Below are positions 20,555-30,889 of a stretch of DNA of 64,000 nucleotides, piece after piece. Position 1 is the first letter of the stretch; every line of letters starts with the position of its first letter. The stretch spans positions 744,001 to 808,000 of the forward strand of contig OY253653.1 in the NCBI GenBank assembly GCA_958009055.1. The letters run 5' to 3'. Source of the DNA: Choricystis sp. odSpoLacu1 (taxonomy: Eukaryota > Chlorophyta > Trebouxiophyceae). Under the pieces are notes generated by a model, which saw only the letters and a list, made by a program, of their open reading frames with translations, was not told the origin of the DNA and did no database searches. The position numbers and the translations under genes were made by a program.

Positions 20555-21588
20555 TCAAGTGCTCGCCCCGCCACTCGCGGCCGCCGCGCCATCACTGCCC
20601 GGCGGCGACGGCGCGCCCTTGCCGTTGGCGCCCAGGTTGGCGGCCGCCTCCCGCTTGACGGCGGCCGCGGCGGCTGCCACGGCCGCGTCCGCGACCGCTT
20701 TGTCGGTGGCGCCGTTGGAGGGAGTGGTGGCCGCGCGCCCGCCGCGCGCGCGGCGTGGCGCGCCTCCGCCGCCGCCACCACCACCACCGCCGCCGCCCAC
20801 CGCGGTGACCGCATTGCAGACGGCACACTTGACAGAGCGTGCGCCATGCGCAAACATGAGGGTGATGGAGCAGCCGCCACACACGGCGTGACCCACTGCG
20901 TTTGCTGCAAGGGCGCAGTTGAGCGCGCCGCACAGGGAGCACTGCACCCGCGCCGCGCCACGCGGATACACGAGCACGACGCGGCAGTTGGGGGAGGAGC
21001 AGACGAGTTGGGCCAGGCCGCCGTCGGCGGGAGGGGGGGGGGGCGGCGGGGACCGAGGCGGCCGCCGCGGCTGCCGCCGCGCGCGCGGCGGCGGGCGGCG
21101 GCGCGAGCGCGGGCGTGATCTGGCCGCATCGAGCGCAGCGAACGTTGGCGGCGCCCTGGGGGTAGAGCAGCAGCGTGCGGCACCCCGCGCAGACAAGCTG
21201 GGACTGGGGTTCGGCTGTGTGGGGAAAGGGTGAGGAGCGAGTGTTGTGTCGTCGAGCGACGCATCTGAACGAGCCGCGCGGGGGACCCCCGCATTTCCCT
21301 GCGCCGCGCCCGCAATCCGCCACCACCCACGCAGCCGATGGCACCCGTGGGTCCGCGCGCGCAGGCTGGGGAGAGGAATGCGAGCGCACGCGCTCACGCC
21401 AGCGCCAGCAGGGCGTTCGCCGACGCGAGCCTTCGCACTCACGCGGCCTCGACGAAAAAAACAAGCGCGTGCCGCACACGCCCCCACAGCGCGACCCTGT
21501 GCTCGCGGTCGACCGTGCATTGTGCACTCAGCCACCCTCCTCGCTCACCTGGGGGTGGGACGGGCGTCCACCCGTCTAGCGACTGCAT
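20555..21588 (-). CDS. LSD1-type zinc-finger protein (three fingers)
   Basis: Plant-type LSD1/LOL family, regulators of cell death and redox signalling. Three CxxC...CxxC fingers are seen: LVCAGCRTLLLYPQG...CARC, LVCSSPNCRVVLVYPRG...CSLC and AVCGGCSITLMFAHG...CAVC; the middle one has an extra two residues (CSSPNC). Exon 1 is 21588-21549 (MQSLDGWTPVPPP plus one base), the intron 334 nt, exon 2 from 21214, and the joined start PAEPQSQLVC fits the family. A frame break lies in the G11 run 21033-21043, between fingers 1 and 2. The C-terminus is Gly-rich, then a predicted Ala-rich helix. Confidence 0.85.
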
Positions 21589-22023
21589 GGGTGTGTGGCT
21601 GCCTGTTTCAAAAGCGGAGAGAGGGTCGAGGCTCCGCAGGCAGCAATACTGCGCGCACACGCGCGAGCCGCCGCCTCCTGGCGAGAGGGGGTGCGGCCAG
21701 CCGCCTGCACGCAGCGCTCGCGCGGGAGGGGGGAGGGGCGCAGGGGTGGGAATGCGCGCGGGGGCGTTTTCCAAAGAAAATAAAAATCGGGACTGGGAGA
21801 GCAGACGCTTTCGCGTCGAAGTACAGTCACGTGCCCGCCCCAGAGAGCGTGCAACACGCCTCACACGCTGCTGCAAACATGCCTGTCTTTACATCAAAAG
21901 AATTGTCTGGTTGATGTGTGTGGCTCGCTCATCGAAACAGGGTGGATGACCCCTCTCCGTCGCAACCACTCTCTGCCTGTACACACACACACAGCGACCG
22001 CTCTCCCTCTCTCTCTCCACTCA
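21589..22023. other. Intergenic region upstream of LSD1-like gene
   Basis: 435 bp that hold the promoter/5' UTR of the LSD1-like gene and the 3' flank of TL29, both on the minus strand. No supported gene. Confidence 0.5.
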
Positions 22024-23349
22024 TCACGAAATATTCACCTGCTCCACCTGGATGGGGTACAGGTACGCGTCCTCCACAAACGCTGCCCCCGCGCGCGCCG
22101 ATGCGACGCGCGTCACCGCGTCGGCGACGTCCACCTCATACTCCGTCCTCGACGCCGTCGCCCGCGACCGCGTGTACTTGAGGGCGGCGTCCCTGAACTC
22201 AGGGTCGGCGGCCGCGAGGGACGCTTCAGTCGCAGCAGGGTCGGTGGAGGCGGCCGACCACAGAATGAAGGCCGGGCGCGCGTACAGCAGCGGCCGGTTG
22301 GACCCTTTCGGCGGCTGGCCCAGTGCCGCAAACCAGGATTTCACGGTGGCGGCGTCCGCGTTGGCAGGGGGTAGGGGCATATCGGCGCCCGCCGCCGTCG
22401 CGTCGACGCGGCCGAGCGTGATGGGGAACTCTGAGCCGAGCGACCGGATCGCCCCCAGGTTGGGTTCCACACCCTTGGAGGCAGCTCGGGCCAGCTTGGC
22501 ATCCAGAAACTGTTTGCGCAGGGCGGAGCGGGCGCCCAGGACGGTGATGTCGGCCCAGGAGACGGGGGCCTGGCCCGGGCGCGCGGCCGCGTCGATCGTC
22601 GCTTTGGCGGCTTTCAGTTTGGCCACGTAAGCAGACAGCCCCTTGTTGGCCGCCCTGGACAGCTCATAGTGGGCGGCCGACCCGTCCACCCCGCCCGACG
22701 CGGCGTCAGCGAGCAGGAGGCGCACCGCGTCGGGCGCGTCGGCCGCCGTGACCACGCCGCCGTCAAACGCGGCGAGGCAGCGCGCCTCGAACTCGGCGCC
22801 GATGGCCGCCTTTTGAAAGGTGGTGAGGGAGGACACGGGGGCGGTGAAGGTGCGGGTGCGCGAGTCGGCGGCGGGGGCGGGGAGAGGGGTGGCGGCCAGG
22901 GCGAGCAGGCCTGTGTGGGTTGAGAGTCGGTGTGAGAGGGTCGGGTTGGGTGCTGTCTGTCTGCGCTCTGGCTCCCACACACGCACGCTTCCTCTCGCTG
23001 GCCCGCACCGCACGCCTCCAATTCCTGTGAAGCGAGCTGCCCACAGGGGCGGCAGCGCGGGGAGGGAGCAGGGGCGCACGGTCGTGGGGCAGCGAGAAAG
23101 CGGCCAACGAACGCATTGGCCCCGCGGTCGCTTTCTCGTGCCTCCTCTCCACGCTCTGCAGTCACCCTCCACTCTTGACTGCATAAACACACAAACACAC
23201 ACAACCCACTCACCCGTCACCACAGCGTCGCGGCGGGAAACGGCGCCGTCGCGCCCAGCGGCCGCGACGACGGTGCGGCGTGTGGGGGCGCGCGCGCGGG
23301 CGGGCAGGGCCGCGCGGCGCGGCGTGGAGACGGCGGAAGCGGCGAACAT
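22024..23349 (-). CDS. TL29: TL29 thylakoid lumen 29 kDa protein (ascorbate-peroxidase-like)
   Basis: Lumenal APX-related protein associated with PSII-enriched thylakoids; the family does not bind haem. Exon 1 23349-23214, intron 303 nt, exon 2 22910-22024. After a transit peptide comes a twin-arginine lumenal signal: SRRDAVVTG, joined across the intron to LLALAATPLPAPAA. The mature part shows SRAANKGLSAYVAKL, PVSWADITVLGA, ITLGRVDAT, DYEVD-like TEYEVDVADAV and the end EDAYLYPIQVEQVNIS, all matching plant TL29. The intron splits the Tat signal between the RR motif and its hydrophobic core. Confidence 0.9.
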   Translation of the reverse strand: MFAASAVSTPRRAALPARARAPTRRTVVAAAGRDGAVSRRDAVVTGEWVVCVCVFMQSRVEGDCRAWRGGTRKRPRGQCVRWPLSRCPTTVRPCSLPALPPLWAARFTGIGGVRCGPARGSVRVWEPERRQTAPNPTLSHRLSTHTGLLALAATPLPAPAADSRTRTFTAPVSSLTTFQKAAIGAEFEARCLAAFDGGVVTAADAPDAVRLLLADAASGGVDGSAAHYELSRAANKGLSAYVAKLKAAKATIDAAARPGQAPVSWADITVLGARSALRKQFLDAKLARAASKGVEPNLGAIRSLGSEFPITLGRVDATAAGADMPLPPANADAATVKSWFAALGQPPKGSNRPLLYARPAFILWSAASTDPAATEASLAAADPEFRDAALKYTRSRATASRTEYEVDVADAVTRVASARAGAAFVEDAYLYPIQVEQVNIS

Positions 23350-23435
23350 GGTGTGGATGGCAAAATGGGGTGGTGTACACGGGTATGCAAGACGAAAAAG
23401 TGAAAACGAAAGTGAATCAAACACGGAAAAACACT

Positions 23436-24896
23436 TCACAAACTGCTGCCCCGAGCAACCACCTCCACCACCCTGCCCTCCCGCCCATCCGACTTGCCAC
23501 CACGCCCGCGCGGCGGCGCGGTGGCCGCCAGGATGCAGGCCACCGCGGCCGTGGCCAGGGCCAGGGTGCCCGCGATGGCGGCTGCCACCCGAAACGCGTG
23601 GGCCGCGGTCGGGGCAGCACAGCAGGGCACCCGCTTGGCACCCAGGATGGCGGGCTCAAACGCGGTGGGGGAGGCAGAGGCGTCGAGCGTAGTGAGGCGT
23701 GCTTTGAGCGCATCCGCCGCGTCCGGCAACGCCAGCAGGCGGCGCCTGTCGTCGCGCGGCAGCCCCGCGCGCGCGATGGCGGCTGCCCCGCCGCGCGACC
23801 TCACGTACGCGAGGGCTGCCTCAGCCTTGGGGTCCCCCAGAAGTGAGCGCAGGGACGTGGGGTCCAGTCTCAAAGCCACCAAAGCAGACGAGTTGGCGGG
23901 CAGGGCGGCGTTCAGGTAAAACGCGGCGGCGCGCGCCGCGGTCGGCCCGCCGCGCGCGTCCGCGACGCGCGTCGCCGCGCTCTCGCCGTACAGGCACGCA
24001 TCTCTGGACGCGTACAGGGCGACGTCGCCGCCGCCCACGCCCACCGCCAGCACGAGGGCGGCGGCGGTGAAGGCGGCGGCGGCCGCGGTGGCTGTGACCC
24101 ACACGCGCGCGTCGACAGCGGACGCAACGCCCGCCGCCAGCGCAGCCACCGCCACCACGCCCAGCGTGGCGGCCAGGCCGCCTGCAGCGGCAGCGCGTGT
24201 CACCCGGCGCGACTTGGGCTCAGCGGACGCACGCAGGGCGGCCACTCTGTCTGTGCCCTTTGTCCGCACCGACGCGGCGGCCGCGCCGCCAGCGTCGGCC
24301 GCGTCGCGCGCCGAGTCAGCCGCTGCAGCCGCGTCGGCCGCCAGGGCGGCGCCACCATCAGCCTGAGACAGTGCGGGCGCCGCGGCGGAGAGAGCACGCA
24401 AGCCGTACTCCACCGCGCGCGCCGACGCGGCCGCCGCGTCGGCGTCGCCCAGCGCGGCCGCGGCGGCGGCCTGGCCCTCGGACGCGGCCTCCCACCAGGC
24501 GTCCAGCGCGCCTTCCGCGGTTTGAGCGGTGACGACGGAGCCGTAGGTGGCGGCAGCGGCCGCGCCCAGGGCGAGAAGCGCGGCCGTCACGCGCAACACC
24601 GTTCGCGCAGACGTGGGGGCGCGCACCACACTCTTGCGGGCAACTCTGCGGCGGGCAGCAATGACGATGGAGATGCAGGCTGCGCCCGACACGAGGGCGG
24701 CGAGGGCGAGGATGACGCCGGGGACGGCATGGGTGAGCTGGGCGTCGCGCCAGTGGCGGGATAAAGGGGCAAACCCGGAGGCGCCTGAGGGAACTGCATC
24801 GCGCGCTGAAAAGGGGGAGCATGTGGGCATGCGGGGAGGCACGAAGGCGGGGGCCACGAGGGCGGCGGCCGCGGGGGCGGACGAATTGGCAGCCAT
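23436..24896 (-). CDS. Five-pass membrane protein, tweety/prominin-like topology
   Basis: 486 aa, single exon, start ATG at 24896. Hydrophobic segments: two close together (GVILALAALVSGAACISIVI; VLRVTAALLALGAAAAATYG), then an Ala-rich, probably coiled-coil loop of about 110 residues, two more (LAATLGVVAVAALAAGVASA; a second one ending in AVGVGGGDVALY), a Cys-containing loop (DACLYG, VPCCAAP) and a last one (VAAAIAGTLALATAAVACIL). The 2+2+1 layout resembles tweety/prominin proteins and uncharacterised plant homologues. No function assigned. Its stop is only 86 bp from the TL29 start on the same strand. Confidence 0.6.
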   Translation of the reverse strand: MAANSSAPAAAALVAPAFVPPRMPTCSPFSARDAVPSGASGFAPLSRHWRDAQLTHAVPGVILALAALVSGAACISIVIAARRRVARKSVVRAPTSARTVLRVTAALLALGAAAAATYGSVVTAQTAEGALDAWWEAASEGQAAAAAALGDADAAAASARAVEYGLRALSAAAPALSQADGGAALAADAAAAADSARDAADAGGAAAASVRTKGTDRVAALRASAEPKSRRVTRAAAAGGLAATLGVVAVAALAAGVASAVDARVWVTATAAAAAFTAAALVLAVGVGGGDVALYASRDACLYGESAATRVADARGGPTAARAAAFYLNAALPANSSALVALRLDPTSLRSLLGDPKAEAALAYVRSRGGAAAIARAGLPRDDRRRLLALPDAADALKARLTTLDASASPTAFEPAILGAKRVPCCAAPTAAHAFRVAAAIAGTLALATAAVACILAATAPPRGRGGKSDGREGRVVEVVARGSSL

Positions 24897-25029
24897 CTTG
24901 CGTTTCAAAACGCAAGAACGGACTGCGCCCGATGCCCGCTGCGGAAGAGTTTTGACTGCACACACGATCGTTTGTGTAACACCCCAAAACAGGAAAACAC
25001 AAAAAACACAAACACACACACTCTTTCTC

Positions 25030-26315
25030 TCAAGCAAAGTGGATGCCCGCCGCGTTGAAGGCGGCCAGCACGCGCATGAAGTCGTCCTGCGCCATTTTGG
25101 CCGCCCGCGTCTCGCTCGCGCCACACGCACTCAACACCGCCTCCACCCTCGCCCTAAACTCGTCACTGGCGCGGGGGCGGCGCTTGCTGCCGGTGCGGCG
25201 GTCGTCGACGGAAATGGTGGTGTCGCCGGCGTCATCCCCAGGCACGGTGGCTGCTGCCGCCGAATCATCGACAGCCATGCTGGCTAGCGCGGCCGCCGTT
25301 GCATCCGCCACGGCGGGCGTGACGACGGCACGCGCGGCCGCGTTGGCTTCCAGCAGGGCCAGGGTGCCCGCCTGGCGAAAGGCGGCTCCCAACGTGCGAT
25401 TCTTCCTCCCAAACGCCAGCCGGACAAACCCGTCCCACTCCCCAAAGTGGACGGGGGGGGGCGGCCGCCTCGGCTCGATGCGCACGACGGAGGAGTCGAC
25501 TTTGGGGGGGGGGCGAAAGTTGTTGCGCCCCACTTTCAGCAGGTGGGTGACTCGCGCGAGCAACTGCGCATTCACAGCCAACCTACAGTACATGCTGTCC
25601 CCCGGCCGCGCCGCCAGCCGCATCGCGAACTCGTGCTGGTACATGATGACGGCGGCGCGCCAGGGCAGGGGGTAGGCGAGCAGCTTGAGGGTGAGGGGGG
25701 ACGAGATTTGGTACGGTATGTTGGCGACACACACATCGAAGTAGGGTAAATCCACCCTCATCACGTCCCCCTGGATCAACTGCAGGGCTGCAGCGTGGGG
25801 GGTGCCCGCGACGCGGCGCTTGAGCTCGAGCACCATGCGGGGGTCGACTTCGACGGCGACCACTTTTTTGGCGCGGGCCAAGAGTTGGAGGGTGAGGTTG
25901 CCCGTGCCCGGCCCAATCTCCAGCACCACGTCCGTCGGCTTGACGCCCGCCCGGTCCACGATGGCTTGCACGACGGCGGGATTCTTGAGGATGTGCTGGC
26001 CGCGCGACTTGAGGAACTCGATGCCTAGTGGGGGAGGGTGGGTTGGTCGAGAGGTCGGTCGACGAGAAAAATGGGGGGCCTCTCTCTCTTCTGACGCCGT
26101 CGTCGGACGACCTCTCACCCCCACTCTGCACGTCGTGCCCGACTGCAGTGCTTGTTTAGTACACACACTCACGCGCACAGCACCCGGGGCGCCTCCCCCC
26201 GCAGCCAGGGAGCCGCCGCTCTTCTCTCTCTCGCACCTGAAAACCCGCCGGGGGCGCGCTTGGCGGCGCGCTTGGCCACGCCGCCCGCGACGCGCAGGCC
26301 GGCGGGGGCGGTCAT
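25030..26315 (-). CDS. DIMT1: DIMT1 18S rRNA N6,N6-dimethyladenosine transferase
   Basis: Dimethylates the two adjacent adenosines in the 3' loop of 18S rRNA. Seen: GQHILKNPAVV, the SAM motif EIGPGTGNLTLQLL, VEVDPRM, the catalytic NIPYQISSPL, then KVGRNNFRPPPKVDSSVVRI and the C-terminal FNAAGIHFA as in human DIMT1. Exon 1 26315-26237 (short basic leader ending in APGGFS), intron 212 nt, exon 2 26024-25030; total 357 aa. A low-complexity insert of about 45 residues (Ala/Asp-rich) precedes the last helical domain. Confidence 0.95.
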
Positions 26316-26524
26316 GTGCTGTGCGTGTGTGTGCGGGAGAGGGCAGAGAGCCGCACACAAATGCGGGAGACTGGCAGCGAACCGCGCGGCTGCTGCGAGT
26401 TGTGAACACATTCGCTTCTTCTTTCTCATTTTCGCCCCCGCTGTGCGGCGCGGTAGGGCAACGCACACGGGCCGCAGGCGTGTGCCTGCAGTCTCTCCAC
26501 TACCCTCCCCTTCAACCACGCGCC

Positions 26525-27484
26525 ATGGCCGACGACGCGGCCCCTGCGCCGCCGCCGCCGCTGAATGATGTGCCTCCCTCCTCCCCGCCCCCCCCCGCCG
26601 CGGGGCCGTCGGAGCCGGCGCCACCACCTCAGCCAGCTGCTGATGCAGGCGTTGGTGGCGACGGCGCAGCTGCCCCATCCCCACCCCCCCACCCGGACGA
26701 CTCGCTCGACGACGACGACCTCCTCGCGTCCTTCTTTGCCGACGTCAAGGCGGCCGACCGCGAGGGCGAAGTCAACCGCGTGCTGAACGCGTTCAAGCTG
26801 AATCCGTATGAGCAGCTGGGTGTCAGGTTCGATGTGGAGGATGCCGAGATCGCGCGCGCCTACCGCAAAGCCTCCCTCCTCGTCCACCCCGACAAGTGCG
26901 CCCACCCGAGGGCCGCGGACGCGTTCGACATGCTGGGGGCGGCTGTGACGGCGCTGAGGGACACCGAAAAGCGGGACGAGCTGGACGGCGTGCTGCGGCA
27001 CGCGCGTGGGAAAGTGGTCGCAGAACGCGCCAAGACCGCCAAACGGGACGGTGTGGCCGCCCTGGCCGCCGCTTTGAAAGGTGGTGGCGCCGATGGCGCG
27101 GCCGCCGTGCAGGCCGAGTGGGAGGCGTCGCCCGCGTTTCATGCTGCCTGGCGCGATGCAGCGCGCGATGCTCTCGCTCGCCTCGAGTTTCGACGGCGCA
27201 AGCTCACCCTGCGCATCAAGGAGACGGAGGAGAGGTTGGAGGAGGAGGACAAAGCCGCCCGCAAGAAGGCGCGCACCGACGCCAAGGCCGACCGCGCGTG
27301 GGACAAGGCGCGCGGCAAGCGCGTCGGGTCGTGGCGCGCTTTCCAGCAGCGCGCGGGGGGGGGCACCGGGGCCGCGGTCAAGGGGGCGGCCACGGTGAAG
27401 CCGCCCAAAGCGGCGGTGGTGGATGCGGAGCGCACGTACGTGCGGCGGCCGGCGGGGCCGCCGCCGGGGGAGGGCAAGCTTTAG
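26525..27484 (+). CDS. DNAJC8: DNAJC8/SPF31-like J-domain splicing-associated protein
   Basis: Single exon, 319 aa. A Pro-rich N-terminus is followed by NPYEQLGVRFDVEDAEIARA, a J-domain with the HPDK motif (LLVHPDKCAHP), and then a long basic/charged helix (KETEERLEEEDKAARKK) as in DNAJC8, a nuclear protein linked to U2-type splicing and SRPK1. The loop ends KPPKAAVVDAERTYVRRP. Divergent from DIMT1 with 209 bp between ATGs. Confidence 0.85.
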   Translation: MADDAAPAPPPPLNDVPPSSPPPPAAGPSEPAPPPQPAADAGVGGDGAAAPSPPPHPDDSLDDDDLLASFFADVKAADREGEVNRVLNAFKLNPYEQLGVRFDVEDAEIARAYRKASLLVHPDKCAHPRAADAFDMLGAAVTALRDTEKRDELDGVLRHARGKVVAERAKTAKRDGVAALAAALKGGGADGAAAVQAEWEASPAFHAAWRDAARDALARLEFRRRKLTLRIKETEERLEEEDKAARKKARTDAKADRAWDKARGKRVGSWRAFQQRAGGGTGAAVKGAATVKPPKAAVVDAERTYVRRPAGPPPGEGKL

Positions 27485-27575
27485 AGGGGATAAAAACAGT
27501 TTTAACACACGCACTTGCAAACCAAAACAACGGTCGTATCAACTTCTTTTCTATGTCTCTCTCACCCTTCCCATA

Positions 27576-28106
27576 CTACCGTTTCAGCGCGCACGCCACC
27601 CGTCCATCCACCTCACAATCCAGCGCGGGCCACAGCCTGGCCAGCGCGGCCGGCGCGCACGACGCGACCGGCTTGCCCAGGTCCGCGTTCACATCATTGT
27701 GCAGCGCGCACGCCCACGCCCGCAGGGCGGGCCCCGTGGATGCGTCCAGGGGGCGGGTGGCCAGGTGGCCGCGCAGGTGGGCCGCACACTCGGCACACGG
27801 GTAGAGCTCGGCCAGGCTGCCGACGAGGGCCGCTGCTGCTCGCTTTTGGCCGCGGGACGGTTTGTCAGGATAGGAAGCCGCCACCGCGTGCAGCAGGGTC
27901 CAGGTGGCGCGGCCCAGCGACTCGCGCGTCAGGTGGTGTGTGTGGGCGGGCGGTGTCGGGCTCGCTGTCCCAAACTGGCGCCGCGCGGGCGGTGGCGGCG
28001 ACGGTGACGACTCCCTTGGAAGGCGCAGGTTGGCCAGAATGGCGCCCACGCCGTTGCGCAGGGAGGTGAGCGCGTCGGCGAGCGGGTTGGGCGGGGCGAT
28101 GGTCAT
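27576..28106 (-). CDS. ERV1: ERV1/ALR FAD-linked sulfhydryl oxidase
   Basis: 176 aa, single exon. The ERV1/ALR domain shows LGRATWTLLHAVAASYP, the active-site CxxC (YPCAECAAHLRGH) and RAWACALHNDVNADLGKP, where HNxVNxxLGKP contacts FAD. It re-oxidises MIA40 in the mitochondrial intermembrane space in the usual pathway. The final CEVDGRVACAL keeps two late Cys residues. Convergent with DNAJC8 (91 bp between stops) and divergent from SCYL1 (132 bp). Confidence 0.9.
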   Translation of the reverse strand: MTIAPPNPLADALTSLRNGVGAILANLRLPRESSPSPPPPARRQFGTASPTPPAHTHHLTRESLGRATWTLLHAVAASYPDKPSRGQKRAAAALVGSLAELYPCAECAAHLRGHLATRPLDASTGPALRAWACALHNDVNADLGKPVASCAPAALARLWPALDCEVDGRVACALKR

Positions 28107-28210
28107 TTTTCGGCACGCGAAAAGCAATTGAAAGTGAGGCGCACACAGAAAAACGAAAAAAAAAAAAAACAGGCTCTTGAAAAACAGACCACACCTAGTG
28201 TTAGGACCAC

Positions 28211-28230
28211 TGGTTTGGCTCGCCAAACCA
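28211..28230 (+). promoter_or_regulatory. Perfect 8-bp hairpin just upstream of SCYL1 ATG
   Basis: TGGTTTGG (28211-28218) and CCAAACCA (28223-28230) flank a CTCG loop. The hairpin ends 8 nt before the SCYL1 start codon and lies between divergent ERV1 and SCYL1. It could be a 5'-UTR structure or a palindromic promoter element. Confidence 0.55.
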
Positions 28231-28238
28231 ATCGCGCC

Positions 28239-30729
28239 ATGTTCAACAAGCTGGCCGCCCTCGTGGGCCAGGCGCCCTCCTTTCCCTACACACTGGGCGA
28301 CCCCCACCCGGGCGGCGGGTGGTGCGGCTGGACTCACCACGCAGGCACAGCGCGCGACGATGGCGCGCCCGTCTCCGTGTGGCGCCTGGTGGCGGCGCCG
28401 GGCGACCCCCACCTGGAGGCGGGAAGGCATGGCGTGCGTCGGTTGAAGACGGTATGAGGGAGAGAGTGTGAGGGACAAGGGAGGGAGGCGGCAACAAAAG
28501 GGGCGCCGATTGACCCTCAATCACCTCCCAATCCACAGGTCCGCCACCCCAACGTGCTCGCCTTCAAAGACGCCGCCGAGCTGGACGCCGAGGGAGGCCG
28601 CATCGCCCTCCACCTGGTCACCGAGCCTGCGACCCCGCTGCTGCCAACACTCGCACGCCTGGGCGGCACACCCGACCAGGCCACCGAGTGTGTGTCCATC
28701 GGCCTGCACTCGGTGGCGCAGGCGGTCTCCTTTTTGAACAATGACTGCAAGCTGGTAAGTTTGGGAGGAAGAGAGAGAGGGGGGATGATTGTGATGATCG
28801 CTCCTCCCTTTCTTCCTTTGTTTCCCACCCCTCCACCCCTCTCCCCACCCAGATCCACGGCAACGTGTGCTGCGCCACCGTCGTCGTCACCCCCTCCCTG
28901 GAGTGGAAGCTGGGCTGCCTCGACTTTCTCACCGACGCCCCCTCCCTGGCGGCTGCGGCCTCCTCCCCCCACGCGCCGCGCCCGCCACTCAGCGCGGCGC
29001 CGCACATCGCGGCCCGCCACTACCTGCCCGCCGAAGCCGCGCGCGGCGACTGGGAAGTGTTGGCCGCGTCCCCGCCCTGGTCTGTGGATGCGTGGGGGCT
29101 GGGCTGCCTGGCGGCAGAAGCTTTCAGTGGGTCGCCGCTGGCCGCGGTCGACGACCTGCGCGCGCGTGCTGCCTCCCTCCCGCCCGCCCTCGTCAAAGAC
29201 TACCAACGCCTCCTCGCATCCACCCCCGCCAAACGGCTCAACCCGGCCAAGCTGGCCGCCTCCGAAGCTCTGCACACGCCCGCCGTGCGGGCGCTGGCCT
29301 TTTTGGAGACGCTGTCGGTGCGCGACTCGACGGAGAAGGACGCGTTTTTCAGGAGGGGGCTCCCCGCCGCCCTGCCCCGCTTCCCGCCAGCTGTTGCGAC
29401 GCAGAGGCTGTTGCCCGCTTTGGCCAAGGCGCTGGAGTATGGAGGGGCGCCCCCCGCTGCGTTGGGGGCCCTGTTGAAAGTGGCGGCCACACTCGGCGAC
29501 GACGCGTTTGCGACGGCCGCCGCGCCGTGCGCGGTGCGCCTGCTGTCGTCCCCCGACCCCGCCCTGCGCGCGGCCGCCCTGGAAGCATTGCCGTCGATTG
29601 CACACCGGCTGCCGGCGTCCCTGGCGGAGGCGGGGGCGTGGCCCGCGGTTGAGGCAGCGTTCAGCGATGCCGCGCCCCACGTGCGCGAGCTCGCCCTCCG
29701 CGCCACCCTCGGCATCGCGCCCTCCCTCCCCCAAAAAACGGTGGCAGGCCCCCTGCTCAAGCACTTGGCCCGCCTCCAAGTCGATGACGCGGGCGGCGTG
29801 CGCGCCAACACGACCGCGCTGCTCGGCAACCTGGCCCCCCACCTGGGCGACGCCGCCTGCCGCCGCGTGCTGACCAACGCGTTTGCGCGGGCGCTGAGGG
29901 ACCCCTTTCCTCCAGCCCGTGCAGCGGGGGCGGCGGCCATGGGGGCGACATTGGATCGGGTGGGCGCGGACGATGTTGCAGGAAGAGGGCTGCCCGCGCT
30001 CGCGCCCGCCTGCGCCGATCCCGACAAACGGGTCCGCACGGCAGCGCTGGCGGCGGCAGAGGCCGCCCTGAAAACGTTGCGCGTCAACGCGGCCAAGCTG
30101 GATGAGGATGATGATGCTGCCGCGGCAGCAGCTGCGAGTGCGGCCACGCAGGGCGGCAGCGCCACCGCCGCTGCTGCCGCTCCCACCTCCGAATCCTGGG
30201 GGTGGGCCGCCGCGGGCGCGTTGGGACGGGTGGCGGGCGCCGCTGTGGGCGCGGCTGCAGGCGCTGCCGCCGGCGTGGTGAGTGGCGGCACGACCAACGG
30301 GGGTGGTGGTCCCCACGGCGCCGCCGCCCCTCCCCCCCCGCAGCCGCCGGCTACGTCCCGGTGGGATGCAGCCAGCGTGCAGGCACCGGCTGTTCCCTCC
30401 AACAACGGCTGGAATGACGACGACGACGACGATGGAGCCGCGGCGGCCGAGGCGGCCGCGCGCGCGCGCGCCTCGGCGGCGGCGCGCGCTCCGCGCCGCG
30501 CGCCCAGCCCGCCCCGCGCCCTCAACCTGCCGCCATCCCCCCCACCGCTGCTGGCGACGACAGCGACGGCGCGTGGGACGACATGGATGCTCCCCCTCCA
30601 CCGCTGCCGCCGCCGAGGCGGCCGGTCGGCGCGGCGGCGCGCGGCCGCGGCGGCCTGGGCGCGGCGGGAGGGCGGGGGCTCAAGCTGGGCGGGCGTGGGC
30701 GCGGCATCAATGCGGCCGACTATTTGTAG
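28239..30729 (+). CDS. SCYL1: SCYL1-like catalytically inactive kinase (COPI-linked)
   Basis: Pseudokinase with HEAT repeats acting in Golgi-ER COPI traffic. Exons 28239-28451, 28539-28754 and 28853-30729, all phase 0. The kinase domain starts FPYTLGDP; the catalytic loop is IHGNVCCATV instead of HRD, then EWKLGCLDF instead of DFG, as in SCYL1. HEAT repeats follow (LPALAKALEYG ... VRANTTALLGNLAPHLGD). The C-terminus is low-complexity and ends GLKLGGRGRGINAADYL after a WDDMD motif. A frame break lies between about 30440 and 30560, probably in the GC-repeat or C7 run; without it the tail would be nonsense-like. Confidence 0.88.
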
Positions 30730-30889
30730 ATCGGGAGAGGGAGAGAGAGTTGTAGAAGGGAGGTTGGTGTGCGTGAAACAAAACGAGTAACAACACGCAA
30801 AAGAAAAAATGACACCCCACTCTTGCTTATCAGCCCGTCTCCCCCAATCAAAAACGTGCGTTACGCCCATGTACATCTTCTCACATCAT

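Noticed and set aside
28517..30601. 694-codon minus-strand open frame antisense to SCYL1
   Set aside because: Gly/Arg/Gln-rich shadow of the SCYL1 codons with no family features.
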